Positions 52,772-61,588 of a stretch of 64,000 bases of DNA are shown piece by piece (position 1 is the first letter of the stretch; each line of letters starts with the position of its first letter). The notes below the pieces were generated by a model. That model was not told where the DNA came from. It did no database searches and saw nothing but the letters and a program-made list of their open reading frames with translations. The DNA is taken from positions 62,001-126,000 of the forward strand of contig JAHBUZ010000002.1 in the NCBI GenBank assembly GCA_019637815.1, read 5' to 3'. A program made the translations under genes and the position numbers. Source of the stretch: Chloroflexota bacterium (lineage in GTDB: Bacteria; Chloroflexota; Limnocylindria; Limnocylindrales; CSP1-4).

Positions 52772-54391
52772 ATGGAGTCGCTTCGTCCCGTCCGCCGGGC
52801 CACCCGGTGGTCGTCGCTCGCCCTCGTGGCGGGCCTTGTCGTGTCCATGGTGCCGGCGGGCGCCGGTGCGGCGTCCCCCGACCCGACCGCCGGTCCGGTC
52901 GCATCGAGCGGTCCGGCACCGTCAGCGTCACCGATCGTGCTGGTGCCGGTCGAGGAGCCCGGCTACGGGGTGCGATCGGTCGCGCCGGAGGGATGGCGGG
53001 CGGTGGGGAACGGGATCCGCAGCCGGGCGAGCAGCCCGACCGACCCGACGCTCCTCGCGCTCCAGTCCGCACCCATCCCGGTGGATGGTCTGTGGCCGGC
53101 GCTCCTGCCCCAGCTCGGGCTGACCGAGCGACCCGAGCCGGTCGACCAGCGGACCACGTCCGCCGGGCTCGACTGGGACCTGTACCAGGTGCCCGTCGGT
53201 GACACCATCGCGGACCTCGCCCTGGCCGGCGCGCCCGGGCTGACGTACCTGGTGCTCCTCATCTCCCCGGGGTCGGAGCGGGACGCCCTGGTCGATGCGG
53301 TCTTCCTGCCGGCCGTCGAGGCGCTCGAGCCTCTCGTGGCGGAGCGGACCCCGCTGCCGAGCGACATCGGCTACACCGAGCAGGAGGTGACCCTGCCCGG
53401 CGGCGACGCGAGCGTGACCCTCGCCGGCACGCTGACCATGCCCGATGGCGATGGCCCGCACCCGGCGGTGGTCCTGATGAGCGGCAGCGGACCCCAGGAC
53501 CGTGATGAGTCGCTGCCGGGGATGACCCTCAAGCCGTTCGCGCTCGTCGCGGATGCCCTCGGACGGGCCGGCATCGCCGTGCTGCGCTATGACGACCGCG
53601 GGACCGCGGCCTCGACCGGTGACTACGCGAGCTCGACCATCGCCGACTTCACGGCGGACGGCCATGCGGCGTTCCGGTGGCTCCGTGAGCAGCCCGGCAT
53701 CGACCCCGCGCAGGTGGGCGTGCTCGGCCACAGCGAGGGTGGTGCCTATATCGCGACGATCGCCGCGGAGGACCCCGATGTCGCCTTCGTCATCGGTCTC
53801 GCGCCCATGGTCCGCTCCGGTCTCGACCTGCTCATCGACCAGACCGGCGCCATCGCCCGCACGCAGGGGCTCGACGAGGCCGAGATCCGCGAGCTCCAGC
53901 GACAGATGCGCCAGGTCTACGAGGCAGCGCTCGGCGATGACGCCGCGGAGCTGGAGCGGGTCCTGCGCGAGGTCACCGGCGCCCAGTACGACCTGCTGGA
54001 TCCCGAGATGCAGGCGCTCATGGGCGACCGGGAGGCGTACATCGAGCTCCAGGCGACCTCGCAGCTGCCGACGCTCCGGAGCCCCTGGTTCCAGTCCATC
54101 CTGCGCGCGGACCCATCGCTCGACTGGGCGAAGGTGACGGTGCCCGTGCTGGCCGTGTTCGGCGACCTCGATGTCCAGGTGATCGCCGAGCCGGAGGCCG
54201 CGGCTCTCGAAGCGGCGCTGGAGGCCGCCGGCAACGACCGGGGCCAGGTCATCCGGTTGCCTGACGCGAACCACCTGTTCCAGTCCGCGGTGACCGGTGG
54301 GCTCGATGAGTACAGCGTGCTCGACCAGACGTTCACGCCGGACCTGCTGCCGCGTGTCGATGACTGGCTGGCGGGTGTGGTCGAGCGGTGA
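52772..54391 (+). CDS. Secreted alpha/beta hydrolase (DLH/S9-like)
   Basis: A 539-residue exported hydrolase. A signal peptide (RWSSLALVAGLVVSMVPAGAGA) and a Pro/Ser spacer are followed by an N-terminal domain of about 150 residues (VRSVAPEGWRAVGNG, PGLTYLVLLISPGSERDALVDAV) of unknown role. The alpha/beta hydrolase fold comes next: HPAVVLMSGSGPQDRDE (oxyanion region), nucleophile GHSEGGAY at about residue 330, the acid in VFGDLDVQV and the histidine in DANHLFQ. Such proteins are esterases or acyl-peptide hydrolases. The stop overlaps the decarboxylase start (GTGA). The promoter region 52686-52771 holds GC inverted repeats and a TACCGT-like -10. Confidence 0.83.
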   Translation: MESLRPVRRATRWSSLALVAGLVVSMVPAGAGAASPDPTAGPVASSGPAPSASPIVLVPVEEPGYGVRSVAPEGWRAVGNGIRSRASSPTDPTLLALQSAPIPVDGLWPALLPQLGLTERPEPVDQRTTSAGLDWDLYQVPVGDTIADLALAGAPGLTYLVLLISPGSERDALVDAVFLPAVEALEPLVAERTPLPSDIGYTEQEVTLPGGDASVTLAGTLTMPDGDGPHPAVVLMSGSGPQDRDESLPGMTLKPFALVADALGRAGIAVLRYDDRGTAASTGDYASSTIADFTADGHAAFRWLREQPGIDPAQVGVLGHSEGGAYIATIAAEDPDVAFVIGLAPMVRSGLDLLIDQTGAIARTQGLDEAEIRELQRQMRQVYEAALGDDAAELERVLREVTGAQYDLLDPEMQALMGDREAYIELQATSQLPTLRSPWFQSILRADPSLDWAKVTVPVLAVFGDLDVQVIAEPEAAALEAALEAAGNDRGQVIRLPDANHLFQSAVTGGLDEYSVLDQTFTPDLLPRVDDWLAGVVER

Positions 54392-56046
54392 CCGACGGTG
54401 ACCCGGCGGACGACGGGCACCTGGTGGTGGGAGACGGCGGAGCGGACGACCGGCACGCGATGTCCGCTGGTGCCCTGAGGGACGACGATCGGGCCCTCGC
54501 CGACCCGTTCGGCTGGCACCCGGAGCCGACCCTGCTGGACGTCCGGGACGAGGCACGGGCGCGTCCGGCGCTGGAGCGCCTGGGGGCGGACGCCTGGACC
54601 GCCGCGCTCGACTACCTCTACCGGGAGGGTCTCCGGCGAGGCATGGGTGAGCCGACCGTCGCCGAGCCGTTGCGGGCGCGGTTCTTCGGGCCGACCGGCG
54701 AGCCCGCCCCTGCGCCCCTCGACCCCGTGACCTCCACGGAGCTGCTCGAGGAGTTCCGGACCCGACTCGCGCCGCACATGCTCAACGCGTGGCACCCTCG
54801 CACGCTCAGCTACTTCACGCCACCTCCGCTGCTCATGTCCGTGGTGGGCGAGCTGCTGGCCCAGGTGACCCAGCAGGGCGTGGATGTCTGGCACGCGGGC
54901 CCCATCGCCGCGTACGTCGAGGAGGAGGTGGTGCGTTGGCTGTGCGACCTCGTGGGCTACGACGAGGCCGCGTTCGGGCTGCTCACCTCGGGCGGCGTGA
55001 TGGCCAACTTCATCGGCCTGGCGCTCGCTCGGGACATCCGATTGCCCGCGCTTCGCGGTCTCGACCGGCCGGCGCGTGGTGCCGCGCTCGAGGGCGCCCG
55101 GGTCTATGTCTCCGACCAGGGCCACTTCTCCGTGGCGCGCGCGCTCGACGAGCTGGGCTTCCCGGCCGGGACACTGGTGACCCTGCCGACCGACGAGCGC
55201 TTCCGGTTGCGCACCGACCTGCTTCGGCCGGCGATCGAGGCTGACCGGGATCGCGGGCTGACGCCCTTCGCGGTCGTGGCGGTCTCGGGCACCACCAACA
55301 CCGGTGCCATCGATGATGTGCCGGCCATCGCGGCGGTCACGCATGAGACCGGCCTGTGGCTCCACGTGGATGCGGCCTACGGGGGTGCGGCTCGCCTGTC
55401 GTCCGCGCTGGCCGGGCTGGTGCCGGGCCTGGACCTCGCCGATTCGGTGACGGTCGACCCACACAAGTGGTTCTTCCAGGCGTATGACATCGGCGGTCTG
55501 ATGGTCCGCGACGGGTCGCACCTGGGTCGCGTGTTCTCGCGTCGCCCCGAGTACTACCGGGGTGGTGGCGCCGGCGCCCGGGCCCACGACGACGAGACGG
55601 CCCACGCGCTCGACTTCTACACCCTCGGCTTCGAGGGTACGCGACGCTGGCGCGCCCTCAAGCTGTGGCTCAGCTGGAAGCACCTGGGCACGAGCGGGTT
55701 CGGACGACTGGTGGAGCGGACGGCGTCCGTCGCGGCGGGTCTCGCGGCGGCCGTGGAGCGCGCCCCGGACTTCGAGCTCGCGCAGGCACCGGACCTGAGC
55801 GTGGTCTGCTTCCGGCATCTGCCGCCGGGCATGCTCGATGCCGCGTCCCTCGACGCGCACCAGGACGGCCTCCAGGAGGCGCTCGAGCAGGACGGCGATG
55901 GCTGGCTCTCGACGACCCGGCTGCGGGGCACGACCTGGCTCCGGGCCGGCGTCATGAACCCCATGACGGACGCGGCGGACATCGACCGGCTGCTCGACGA
56001 CCTGCGCCGGCTGGGTGGCTCGGAGGTCGGCACCCGGCAGGTGTGA
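54388..56046 (+). CDS. Group II pyridoxal-phosphate decarboxylase (aromatic-L-amino-acid/glutamate decarboxylase family)
   Basis: Decarboxylates an amino acid using PLP. The protein has 552 residues. The PLP lysine is in SVTVDPHKWFFQ (about residue 360), with the cofactor Asp/Ala in LHVDAAYGG, the substrate region HPRTLSYFTPPPLL, and TSGGVMANFIGL and SGTTNTGAID typical of the family. The first about 25 residues are Asp/Gly-rich and not conserved, so ATG 54460 is an alternative start. GTG 54388 overlaps the stop of the secreted hydrolase. The substrate (tryptophan, tyrosine, DOPA, glutamate or aspartate) cannot be fixed from these motifs. Confidence 0.88.
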   Translation: MTDGDPADDGHLVVGDGGADDRHAMSAGALRDDDRALADPFGWHPEPTLLDVRDEARARPALERLGADAWTAALDYLYREGLRRGMGEPTVAEPLRARFFGPTGEPAPAPLDPVTSTELLEEFRTRLAPHMLNAWHPRTLSYFTPPPLLMSVVGELLAQVTQQGVDVWHAGPIAAYVEEEVVRWLCDLVGYDEAAFGLLTSGGVMANFIGLALARDIRLPALRGLDRPARGAALEGARVYVSDQGHFSVARALDELGFPAGTLVTLPTDERFRLRTDLLRPAIEADRDRGLTPFAVVAVSGTTNTGAIDDVPAIAAVTHETGLWLHVDAAYGGAARLSSALAGLVPGLDLADSVTVDPHKWFFQAYDIGGLMVRDGSHLGRVFSRRPEYYRGGGAGARAHDDETAHALDFYTLGFEGTRRWRALKLWLSWKHLGTSGFGRLVERTASVAAGLAAAVERAPDFELAQAPDLSVVCFRHLPPGMLDAASLDAHQDGLQEALEQDGDGWLSTTRLRGTTWLRAGVMNPMTDAADIDRLLDDLRRLGGSEVGTRQV

Positions 56047-56124
56047 CGGCGACGTCAGGAGTGCCTGAGTCGAATGGTGAGGCGGCATTGACGCCCTCGT
56101 CGGACCGGCGCATGATGCCCGTCT

Positions 56125-56973
56125 ATGGCAGCCGCATTCCTCATCGGGCTCCGGGAGGGGCTCGAGGCAGCGCTCATCGTGGGCATCATCTGTGCCTATC
56201 TGGTGAAGGTCGACCGACGGGACGTCCTGTGGCGGGTGGTGGTCGGCGTGGTGCTCGCCGTGGTCCTGTCGGTGGCCGTCGGCGTGGTCATCGTGACGTT
56301 CGTGGAGGGTGGCCGGCTGCCCTTCCGGACGCAGGCCACCCTCGAGGGGATCGCCGCGATCGTGGCCGTGGCGATGGTCACGTGGATGCTCTTCTGGATG
56401 CGCCGCCAAGGCCGTTCCATCAAGGGCGAGCTGGAGGCGGGGGTGGCGGCGGCGCTCGCCAGCGGCTCCGCCCGTGCGCTCATCGGTCTCGCGTTCCTCG
56501 CCGTGATCCGGGAGGGCATCGAGACCACGCTGTTCTTCATGGCCATCCTGGGCTCCCAGACCGGCGACGTCCGGGGCGCGCTCATCGCCGGGCTCGCGGG
56601 ACTCGTGGTCGCTGCGGGCATCGGCTGGGCGATCTTCGCGATGGGCAAGCGCGTGAACCTGGCGCGGTTCTTCACGGTCACCGGCGTGGTGCTCATCTTC
56701 GTGGCCGCGGGGCTCGTGGTGTACGCCGTGACCGAGTTCACGGAGGCAGGCTTCCTGCCCGTGCAGCAGCCGCTGTTCGATCTGAGCGGCGTGCTGCCGA
56801 CGACCTCGCCGCTCGGCTCCGTGCTCAACGGGCTGTTCGGCTATCGCGCGGCACCCACGCCGAACCAGGTGATCGCCTGGCTGCTCTATGTCATCCCGGT
56901 CCTGACGCTCTACCTGAGCGACCGACGGCCGTGGGGTCAGCGCCCCGCACCCGCCGGGCGGGGTGCGGGGTGA
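56125..56973 (+). CDS. FTR1 family iron permease (EfeU-like)
   Basis: High-affinity iron permease of 282 residues with seven expected helices. Both copies of the iron-binding REGLE motif are present: LREGLEAALIVG at residues 8-19 and IREGIETTLFFM near residue 130, each in a hydrophobic helix. The last helix ends TLYLSDRRPWGQ. The usual partners EfeO and EfeB are not in this window, so it may work with genes elsewhere or on ferric iron alone. It lies 78 bp after the decarboxylase gene and is convergent with the ABC exporter. Confidence 0.92.
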   Translation: MAAAFLIGLREGLEAALIVGIICAYLVKVDRRDVLWRVVVGVVLAVVLSVAVGVVIVTFVEGGRLPFRTQATLEGIAAIVAVAMVTWMLFWMRRQGRSIKGELEAGVAAALASGSARALIGLAFLAVIREGIETTLFFMAILGSQTGDVRGALIAGLAGLVVAAGIGWAIFAMGKRVNLARFFTVTGVVLIFVAAGLVVYAVTEFTEAGFLPVQQPLFDLSGVLPTTSPLGSVLNGLFGYRAAPTPNQVIAWLLYVIPVLTLYLSDRRPWGQRPAPAGRGAG

Positions 56974-57036
56974 TGCGGGCCATGCGACGCGTTGCGGTGC
57001 CTCGCCTGACCCGCCTGGGTCCGCGCCGACGGAGGC

Positions 57037-57879
57037 CTACCGGCTGACCGAGCGGTACTTGCGCACGCCGAGCGGCACGAACACCGCGAGGATCACCGCG
57101 ACCCACAGCAGCGTCACGAGGATCGGCTGCTGGGATGGGAAGTTGTTCGTGGCGAACGGGTGCGGGTTGCCCCACAGCGTCCGGACCGACGCCGTGAGCG
57201 TGCTCACGGGGTTCCATTCCGCGAACGGCTGGAGCCAGCTGGGCATGGTCTGGATGGGCACGAACGCGTTCGAGATGAACGTGATCGGGAAGATCACCAC
57301 GAACGACACCTGCTGACCGACCTCGACCGATGGCACGGAGAGACCGAGCCAGATACCGATCCAGGACATCGCGAACGCGAACAGGAGCAGGAGCCCGACC
57401 CCGATGGCGAACTGGAGGACATCCGTGCGCACCGTCCAGCCCACGAACCAGCCGGAGATCATGAGCACGATGAGGATGCCTGCGTTGTAGATGACATCCG
57501 CGAACGAGCGTCCGGTGAGCACCGCGGATCGTGCCATGGGCAACGATCGGAATCGGTCGATGATGCCCTTTGCCATGTCATCGGTCATGCCGATCGCGGT
57601 CGTTGCCGATGCGAACGCGATGGTCTGACCGAAGACCCCCGGCAGGAGGTACTCGCGGTACGCGTTCGGGTCCGTGTACCCCGGCAGCGGGATGGCGCCG
57701 CCGAACACGAACGCGAACAGCAGCACGAACATGATCGACTGGATGATCGCGAAGATCGCCAGCTCGGGGATGCGCGGGATCCGCTTGAGATTGCGCCAGC
57801 CGATGACCAGACCATCGGAGAATGCCTGGCGGACGCCACCCACCCCGGCATGAGGCGTGGCGACGGGGGTCGTGGTCAT
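57037..57879 (-). CDS. ABC-2 type exporter permease (DrrB-like)
   Basis: A 280-residue membrane subunit with six hydrophobic helices. The N-terminus GWRNLKRIPRIPELAIFAIIQSIMFVLLFAFVFGGAI and the loop KGIIDRFRSLPMARSAVLTGRSFADV are characteristic of the DrrB group of daunorubicin-resistance-type exporters. SVEVGQQVSFVVIFPITFISNAFVPIQTMPSWLQPFAEWNPVS is the other conserved segment. ATG 57879 overlaps the ATPase stop (ATGA), so two ATPases and two permeases should assemble as one exporter. Drug or lipid efflux is inferred from the family; the substrate is unknown. Confidence 0.92.
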   Translation of the reverse strand: MTTTPVATPHAGVGGVRQAFSDGLVIGWRNLKRIPRIPELAIFAIIQSIMFVLLFAFVFGGAIPLPGYTDPNAYREYLLPGVFGQTIAFASATTAIGMTDDMAKGIIDRFRSLPMARSAVLTGRSFADVIYNAGILIVLMISGWFVGWTVRTDVLQFAIGVGLLLLFAFAMSWIGIWLGLSVPSVEVGQQVSFVVIFPITFISNAFVPIQTMPSWLQPFAEWNPVSTLTASVRTLWGNPHPFATNNFPSQQPILVTLLWVAVILAVFVPLGVRKYRSVSR

Positions 57880-58883
57880 GCTGCCCTCCCGGTGGCCATG
57901 GCCGGCTCGTCGTCAGGCTCCGGACCCTGTCCATCCGCCGCCGCGTGACCCGTCAGGGACAGGAACACGTCGTCGAGGGTGGGCCTCCGGACGCCGATGT
58001 CATCGATCGCGATGGATGCCTCGTTGAGTGCTCCCACCACCTGGACCAGCGCCTGTGCGCCGCCGGTGGAGGGAAGCGTGACGCGCTTGGTGTGCTCATC
58101 CACGATCGCGTCACCGTCGCCGTAGGGACGGATGCGTTCGATGGCGGCAGGGATGTCCGCGCGGGCGTGGAGGACGACCTCGATACGCTCGCCGCCGACC
58201 TGGGTCTTCAGCTCGTCCGCGGTGCCCTGGGCGATGATGCGACCGTGGTCGATGACCACGATCCCGTCCGCCAGCTCGTCCGCCTCCTCCAGGTACTGCG
58301 TGGTGAGCAGGAGTGTCGCGCCATCCCGCACCAGCTGCCGGATGACCTCCCACATCCCCAGCCGCCCGCGCGGGTCGAGACCCGTGGTGGGCTCGTCCAG
58401 GAACAGGAGCCGGGGGCGCGCGATGATGGCGCTGGCGAGGTCGAGGCGCCGACGCATGCCGCCGGAGTAGGTCTTGACCACCCGGTCGCCGGCGTCCACG
58501 AGGTCGAACTGCTCGAGCAGCTCCCCCGCCCGCCTGGCAGCCTCCGGGCTGGGCATCTGGTACAGCCGGGCGAACATCCACAGGTTCTCGCGGCCGGTGA
58601 GGTTCTCGTCCACCGCGGCGTACTGGCCGGACAGGCCGATGACCGACCGCAGCTGCTGGGCCTGGCGGACGACGTCATAGCCCGCCACCGTGGCGCGACC
58701 GGCGTCCGGCCGCAGGAGCGTGGCGAGGATGCGCACCGTCGTCGTCTTGCCGGCGCCGTTGGGGCCCAACAGACCGAGCACCTGGCCCTCCTCGACCCGC
58801 AGGCTGAGCCCGTCCAGGGCGCGCACCTCCGACTTGCGGGACTTGTAGACCTTGACCAGCCCTTCCGCCTCGATGACGCTCAT
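57876..58883 (-). CDS. ABC exporter ATP-binding protein (DrrA-like)
   Basis: A 335-residue ATPase. Walker A is LLGPNGAGKTTTVRIL at about residue 38, the Q-loop lies in IGLSGQYAAVDENLTGREN (the SGQYAAVDE form typical of DrrA), the signature is TYSGGMRRRLDL, and Walker B is LLFLDEPTTGLDPRGR. A C-terminal domain of about 100 residues with RRPTLDDVFLSLTG is also a DrrA trait. ATG 58883 has no good ribosome binding site of its own, but it overlaps the stop of a ten-codon frame that does (58880-58912), so translation probably depends on coupling to it. Confidence 0.92.
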   Translation of the reverse strand: MSVIEAEGLVKVYKSRKSEVRALDGLSLRVEEGQVLGLLGPNGAGKTTTVRILATLLRPDAGRATVAGYDVVRQAQQLRSVIGLSGQYAAVDENLTGRENLWMFARLYQMPSPEAARRAGELLEQFDLVDAGDRVVKTYSGGMRRRLDLASAIIARPRLLFLDEPTTGLDPRGRLGMWEVIRQLVRDGATLLLTTQYLEEADELADGIVVIDHGRIIAQGTADELKTQVGGERIEVVLHARADIPAAIERIRPYGDGDAIVDEHTKRVTLPSTGGAQALVQVVGALNEASIAIDDIGVRRPTLDDVFLSLTGHAAADGQGPEPDDEPAMATGRAA

Positions 58884-58912
58884 GGCTCGGCCTCGGGCAC
58901 GTGGTGTGACAT
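58880..58912 (-). CDS. Ten-codon leader peptide coupled to the ABC exporter
   Basis: An ATG with a strong GGGAGG site (spacing 4 bases) opens a frame encoding MSHHVPEAEP. Its TGA stop overlaps the ATG of the DrrA-like gene (ATGA). No in-frame start of the exporter gene lies near this ribosome binding site, so the site can serve the exporter only through this short frame. It may be plain translational coupling or a ribosome-stalling leader for an antibiotic efflux gene. Confidence 0.5.
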   Translation of the reverse strand: MSHHVPEAEP

Positions 58913-59073
58913 GGTTCCTCCCAGTACTGGACACGGCTGATCCGACACGGCTGGATGCATCATGCCCGGACGATCCGGACATGGAGTGTCAGCAACCCGT
59001 CTGACGGATCCGGATCCCGGATCTCATCGGGTGCGTGGAGCGGCCCCAGGCCGCCGGTTCTGGTGGGGCGTCC

Positions 59074-59559
59074 TCAGGCGGGCCGGGCCGCGCACCCGGC
59101 GCAGCGACCCGAGATGGTGAGATGGCTGAGGTCCATCTCGAAGCCGCGGTCACGTCGCAGCGCTGCGACGAGCTCCGCCGCCTCCGCTCGCTCGATGTCC
59201 CAGCTGCCACCACAGCCCGAGCAATGGAGGTGCCCATGCTCGGTGCGGGGCAGGACGTGGTACTCCTCGCGACCGTCCGGGCCATGCGCATGACGCACCA
59301 GGCCCAGCTCCTCCAGCACGTCGAGCGTCCGATAGACGGTGGATGGGATGGTCGCCGGGTCGAGCACCCGACAGCGCTCGACCAGCTCCGCGCCGGTGAT
59401 GTGGCCCGCGGTGTCGGCGAGCACCTCGACGAGCAGCCGACGCTGGGGCGTCCAGCGCAGACCGCGCGCACGCAGCTGCTCACGACAGCTCGCCCAGCGA
59501 GGGTCGGGCGACGGACGCGGCGTGGCCGAGCGAGTGCTCGCCTGCTCCTGGTCGATCAT
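59074..59559 (-). CDS. zur: Fur family regulator, probably Zur
   Basis: A metal-responsive repressor of 161 residues. The winged helix covers GLRWTPQRRLLVEVLAD and STVYRTLDVLEELGLVRH. The metal and dimer part has EEYHVLPRTEHGHLHCSGCG with a later CAGC, giving the two CxxC pairs of the structural zinc site. It is divergent from the zinc importer operon (71 bp between starts), which favours Zur over Fur. ATG 59559 was chosen: a -10 box TATACT ends 6 bases upstream, so the transcript would be leaderless. ATG 59583 and 59613 extend the frame across that promoter and are less likely. Confidence 0.88.
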   Translation of the reverse strand: MIDQEQASTRSATPRPSPDPRWASCREQLRARGLRWTPQRRLLVEVLADTAGHITGAELVERCRVLDPATIPSTVYRTLDVLEELGLVRHAHGPDGREEYHVLPRTEHGHLHCSGCGGSWDIERAEAAELVAALRRDRGFEMDLSHLTISGRCAGCAARPA

Positions 59560-59565
59560 CCACGC

Positions 59566-59571
59566 AGTATA
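59566..59571 (-). promoter_or_regulatory. -10 box of the zur gene, leaderless transcript
   Basis: TATACT on the minus strand, six bases before the A of ATG 59559, so transcription should begin at or next to the start codon. No convincing -35 box is seen 17 bp upstream, and no Shine-Dalgarno sequence precedes the ATG. Confidence 0.5.
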
Positions 59572-59583
59572 CGGGTGGGCCAT

Positions 59584-59600
59584 TGTTGCACTGTGTTGTA
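59584..59600. promoter_or_regulatory. Repeat element between zur and znuA, possible Zur site
   Basis: TGTTGCA (59584-59590) and TGTTGTA (59594-59600) are direct repeats spaced by one helical turn. The same stretch is also weakly palindromic around CACTGTG. The region is visibly AT-richer than its surroundings and lies between the two divergent genes, where a Zur operator is expected. Confidence 0.4.
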
Positions 59601-59630
59601 ATAGCGACACCATTCACTGTGGAGGCTCGG

Positions 59631-60677
59631 ATGACCCATCGGACCCCTCGGGTACCCCTCACCCTCGCGCTGCTGGCGGCGCTCGCGATCCCCGCCGGCG
59701 CGATCGCGCGATCCCCGTCCCCGGCGTCGCCTGGCGACAGCGTCCCGGTCCTGGGCTGGCAGGACGAGCTGACGGGCCAGCCGGACATGCTCGATGTCGC
59801 GACCACGGTCGCACCCATCAGCTCCCTCGCCCGCAACATCGGCGGCGACCGGATCCGGCTCCACGGCATCGTGCCCGATGCCACGAACTCCCACACCTTC
59901 GAGCCGGCACCCTCGGACGCGCGGGTGCTCGCGAACGCGGACCTCATCGTGGTGAACGGCCTCCACCTGGAGCAGCCCACGCTCGAGCTCGCGGCTGCCT
60001 CGAAGCGCGACGAGACACCCATCCTGCTGCTGGGCGACGCCACCATCACCCCCGAGGAGTGGCTGTTCGACTTCAGCTTCCCCGAGTCCGAGGGCGACCC
60101 GAATCCGCACCTCTGGATGAACGTGCCCTACGCCCTCCGATACGCGGAGCTGATGCGCGACGCGTTCTCGGAGGCGGACCCCGCGAACGCCGCGTACTTC
60201 GCCGAGAACCTCGAGCGGCTCAGGGTCCGCCTGGACGACCTCGACGCGCGCATCCGCGCCGTCGTGGAGACGGTGCCGCCGGAGAACCGACGATTGCTGA
60301 CGTACCACGACTCGTGGGCATACTGGGCGCGGGAGTACGGGTTCGAGATCCTGGGCGCGGTCCAGGCATCCGACTTCTCGGACCCGAGCCCGCGCGAGGT
60401 GGCTCGGCTCATCGACCAGATCCGGGAGTCGGGCGTGCCGGCGGTCTTCGGATCGGAGGTGTTCCCGAGCACGGTCCTCGAGCAGATCGCGGCAGAGACG
60501 GGTGCCACGTTCGTGGACGCGCTGCGTGACGACGAGCCACCCGGCGCCGCCGACGCGCCCGAGCACACCTACATGGGCATGCTCGACAAGGACATGGAGA
60601 TCATGATGGACGCCCTCGGTGGCGAGGGGAGTGCCATCTTCGCGGACTTCCCGGTGGAGGACACCTGGCGCCCATGA
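59631..60677 (+). CDS. znuA: Zinc ABC transporter substrate-binding protein (ZnuA/TroA type)
   Basis: Secreted metal-binding subunit of 348 residues, with a signal peptide (PLTLALLAALAIPAGAIA). Metal ligands of the cluster A-I family are visible: His in TNSHTFEP, His in DPNPHLWM, His in LTYHDSWAYWA, and a late acidic residue (FVDALRDD). A third-position His rather than Glu indicates zinc rather than manganese. There is no His-rich loop between the second and third ligands, but the ATPase partner has a His-rich tail. GGAGG (59621-59625) precedes ATG 59631, and its stop overlaps the ATPase start (ATGA). Repression by the divergent Zur is expected. Confidence 0.92.
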   Translation: MTHRTPRVPLTLALLAALAIPAGAIARSPSPASPGDSVPVLGWQDELTGQPDMLDVATTVAPISSLARNIGGDRIRLHGIVPDATNSHTFEPAPSDARVLANADLIVVNGLHLEQPTLELAAASKRDETPILLLGDATITPEEWLFDFSFPESEGDPNPHLWMNVPYALRYAELMRDAFSEADPANAAYFAENLERLRVRLDDLDARIRAVVETVPPENRRLLTYHDSWAYWAREYGFEILGAVQASDFSDPSPREVARLIDQIRESGVPAVFGSEVFPSTVLEQIAAETGATFVDALRDDEPPGAADAPEHTYMGMLDKDMEIMMDALGGEGSAIFADFPVEDTWRP

Positions 60678-61588
60678 TGTCGACGACCGCAGCCGCGGTC
60701 CGGACGCCGACGACGAGCGGGGCTGATGCCCCGCTCGTTCGGTTCGAGCGGGTCAGCGCCAGCTATGGCGGCCCCGCGGTGCTCCTGGACGTGGACCTGG
60801 AGCTGGCCCGGGGCGCGCTCGTGGGCGTGGTGGGTCCGTCGGGAGCCGGCAAGACGACCCTGCTCCGGGCGATGGTCGGGCAGGTGCCACGGCTCCGGGG
60901 TCGTGTCACCATCGATGGTCGCGAGGTCCGTCACGGTCGCGTGGCGGGCGTCGGCTGGGTGCCGCAGCTGGAGACGGTGGACTGGGATTTCCCGGCCACG
61001 GTCCGTGAGGTCGTGCTCATGGGTCGCTGGGGCCGCCGGTCGCTGCGGCCGTGGATCACGCGCGAGGACCGCATCGACGCCGATCGGGCGCTGGAGCGGC
61101 TGGGCATCGGCGGGCTGGGTGACCGCCAGATCCGGGCGCTCTCGGGTGGTCAGCAGCAACGCGTGTTCCTGGCCCGCGCCATGATCGGCGATCCGGTGCT
61201 GCTGCTGCTCGATGAGCCCACGAGTGGTGTGGATCTGCGGACCCGCGACGAGGTGCTGCACCTGCTCGCGGACCTCAACGCCCAGGGCGTGACCATCGTG
61301 CTCACCACGCACGAGCTCAACTCGGTCGCCGCGCACCTGCCGTGGGTGGTGTGCGTGAACCGGACGGTCATCGCGGAGGGCGACCCGGACCGCGTGTTCA
61401 CGGCCGAGATCCTGGGCGCGACGTATGACGCCGATCTGCGGGTGGTGCGCCAGGACGGTATGGTGCTGGTCGCCGATGCGGCGCCCCACCGGATGCGGGA
61501 CGCGCTGCGACATCGCCACGACGGCTACGAGCACAGCCATCACGAGCACGATGGCGTGCCCCACGTGCACCACGTGCCGGACCGCTGA
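60674..61588 (+). CDS. znuC: Zinc ABC transporter ATP-binding protein with His-rich C-terminus
   Basis: A 304-residue ATPase of the metal-importer type. Walker A is GPSGAGKTTLLRAM at about residue 54, VGWVPQLETVDWDFPATVREVV covers the Q-loop, the signature is LSGGQQQRVFLARA, and Walker B is LLLLDEPTSGVD, with the switch His in LTTHEL. The last about 25 residues contain a run of histidines (HRHDGYEHSHHEHDG, VPHVHH), rare on an ATPase and suggestive of zinc buffering or sensing at the cytosolic side. It overlaps both neighbours (ATGA upstream, TGATG downstream). Confidence 0.92.
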   Translation: MMSTTAAAVRTPTTSGADAPLVRFERVSASYGGPAVLLDVDLELARGALVGVVGPSGAGKTTLLRAMVGQVPRLRGRVTIDGREVRHGRVAGVGWVPQLETVDWDFPATVREVVLMGRWGRRSLRPWITREDRIDADRALERLGIGGLGDRQIRALSGGQQQRVFLARAMIGDPVLLLLDEPTSGVDLRTRDEVLHLLADLNAQGVTIVLTTHELNSVAAHLPWVVCVNRTVIAEGDPDRVFTAEILGATYDADLRVVRQDGMVLVADAAPHRMRDALRHRHDGYEHSHHEHDGVPHVHHVPDR

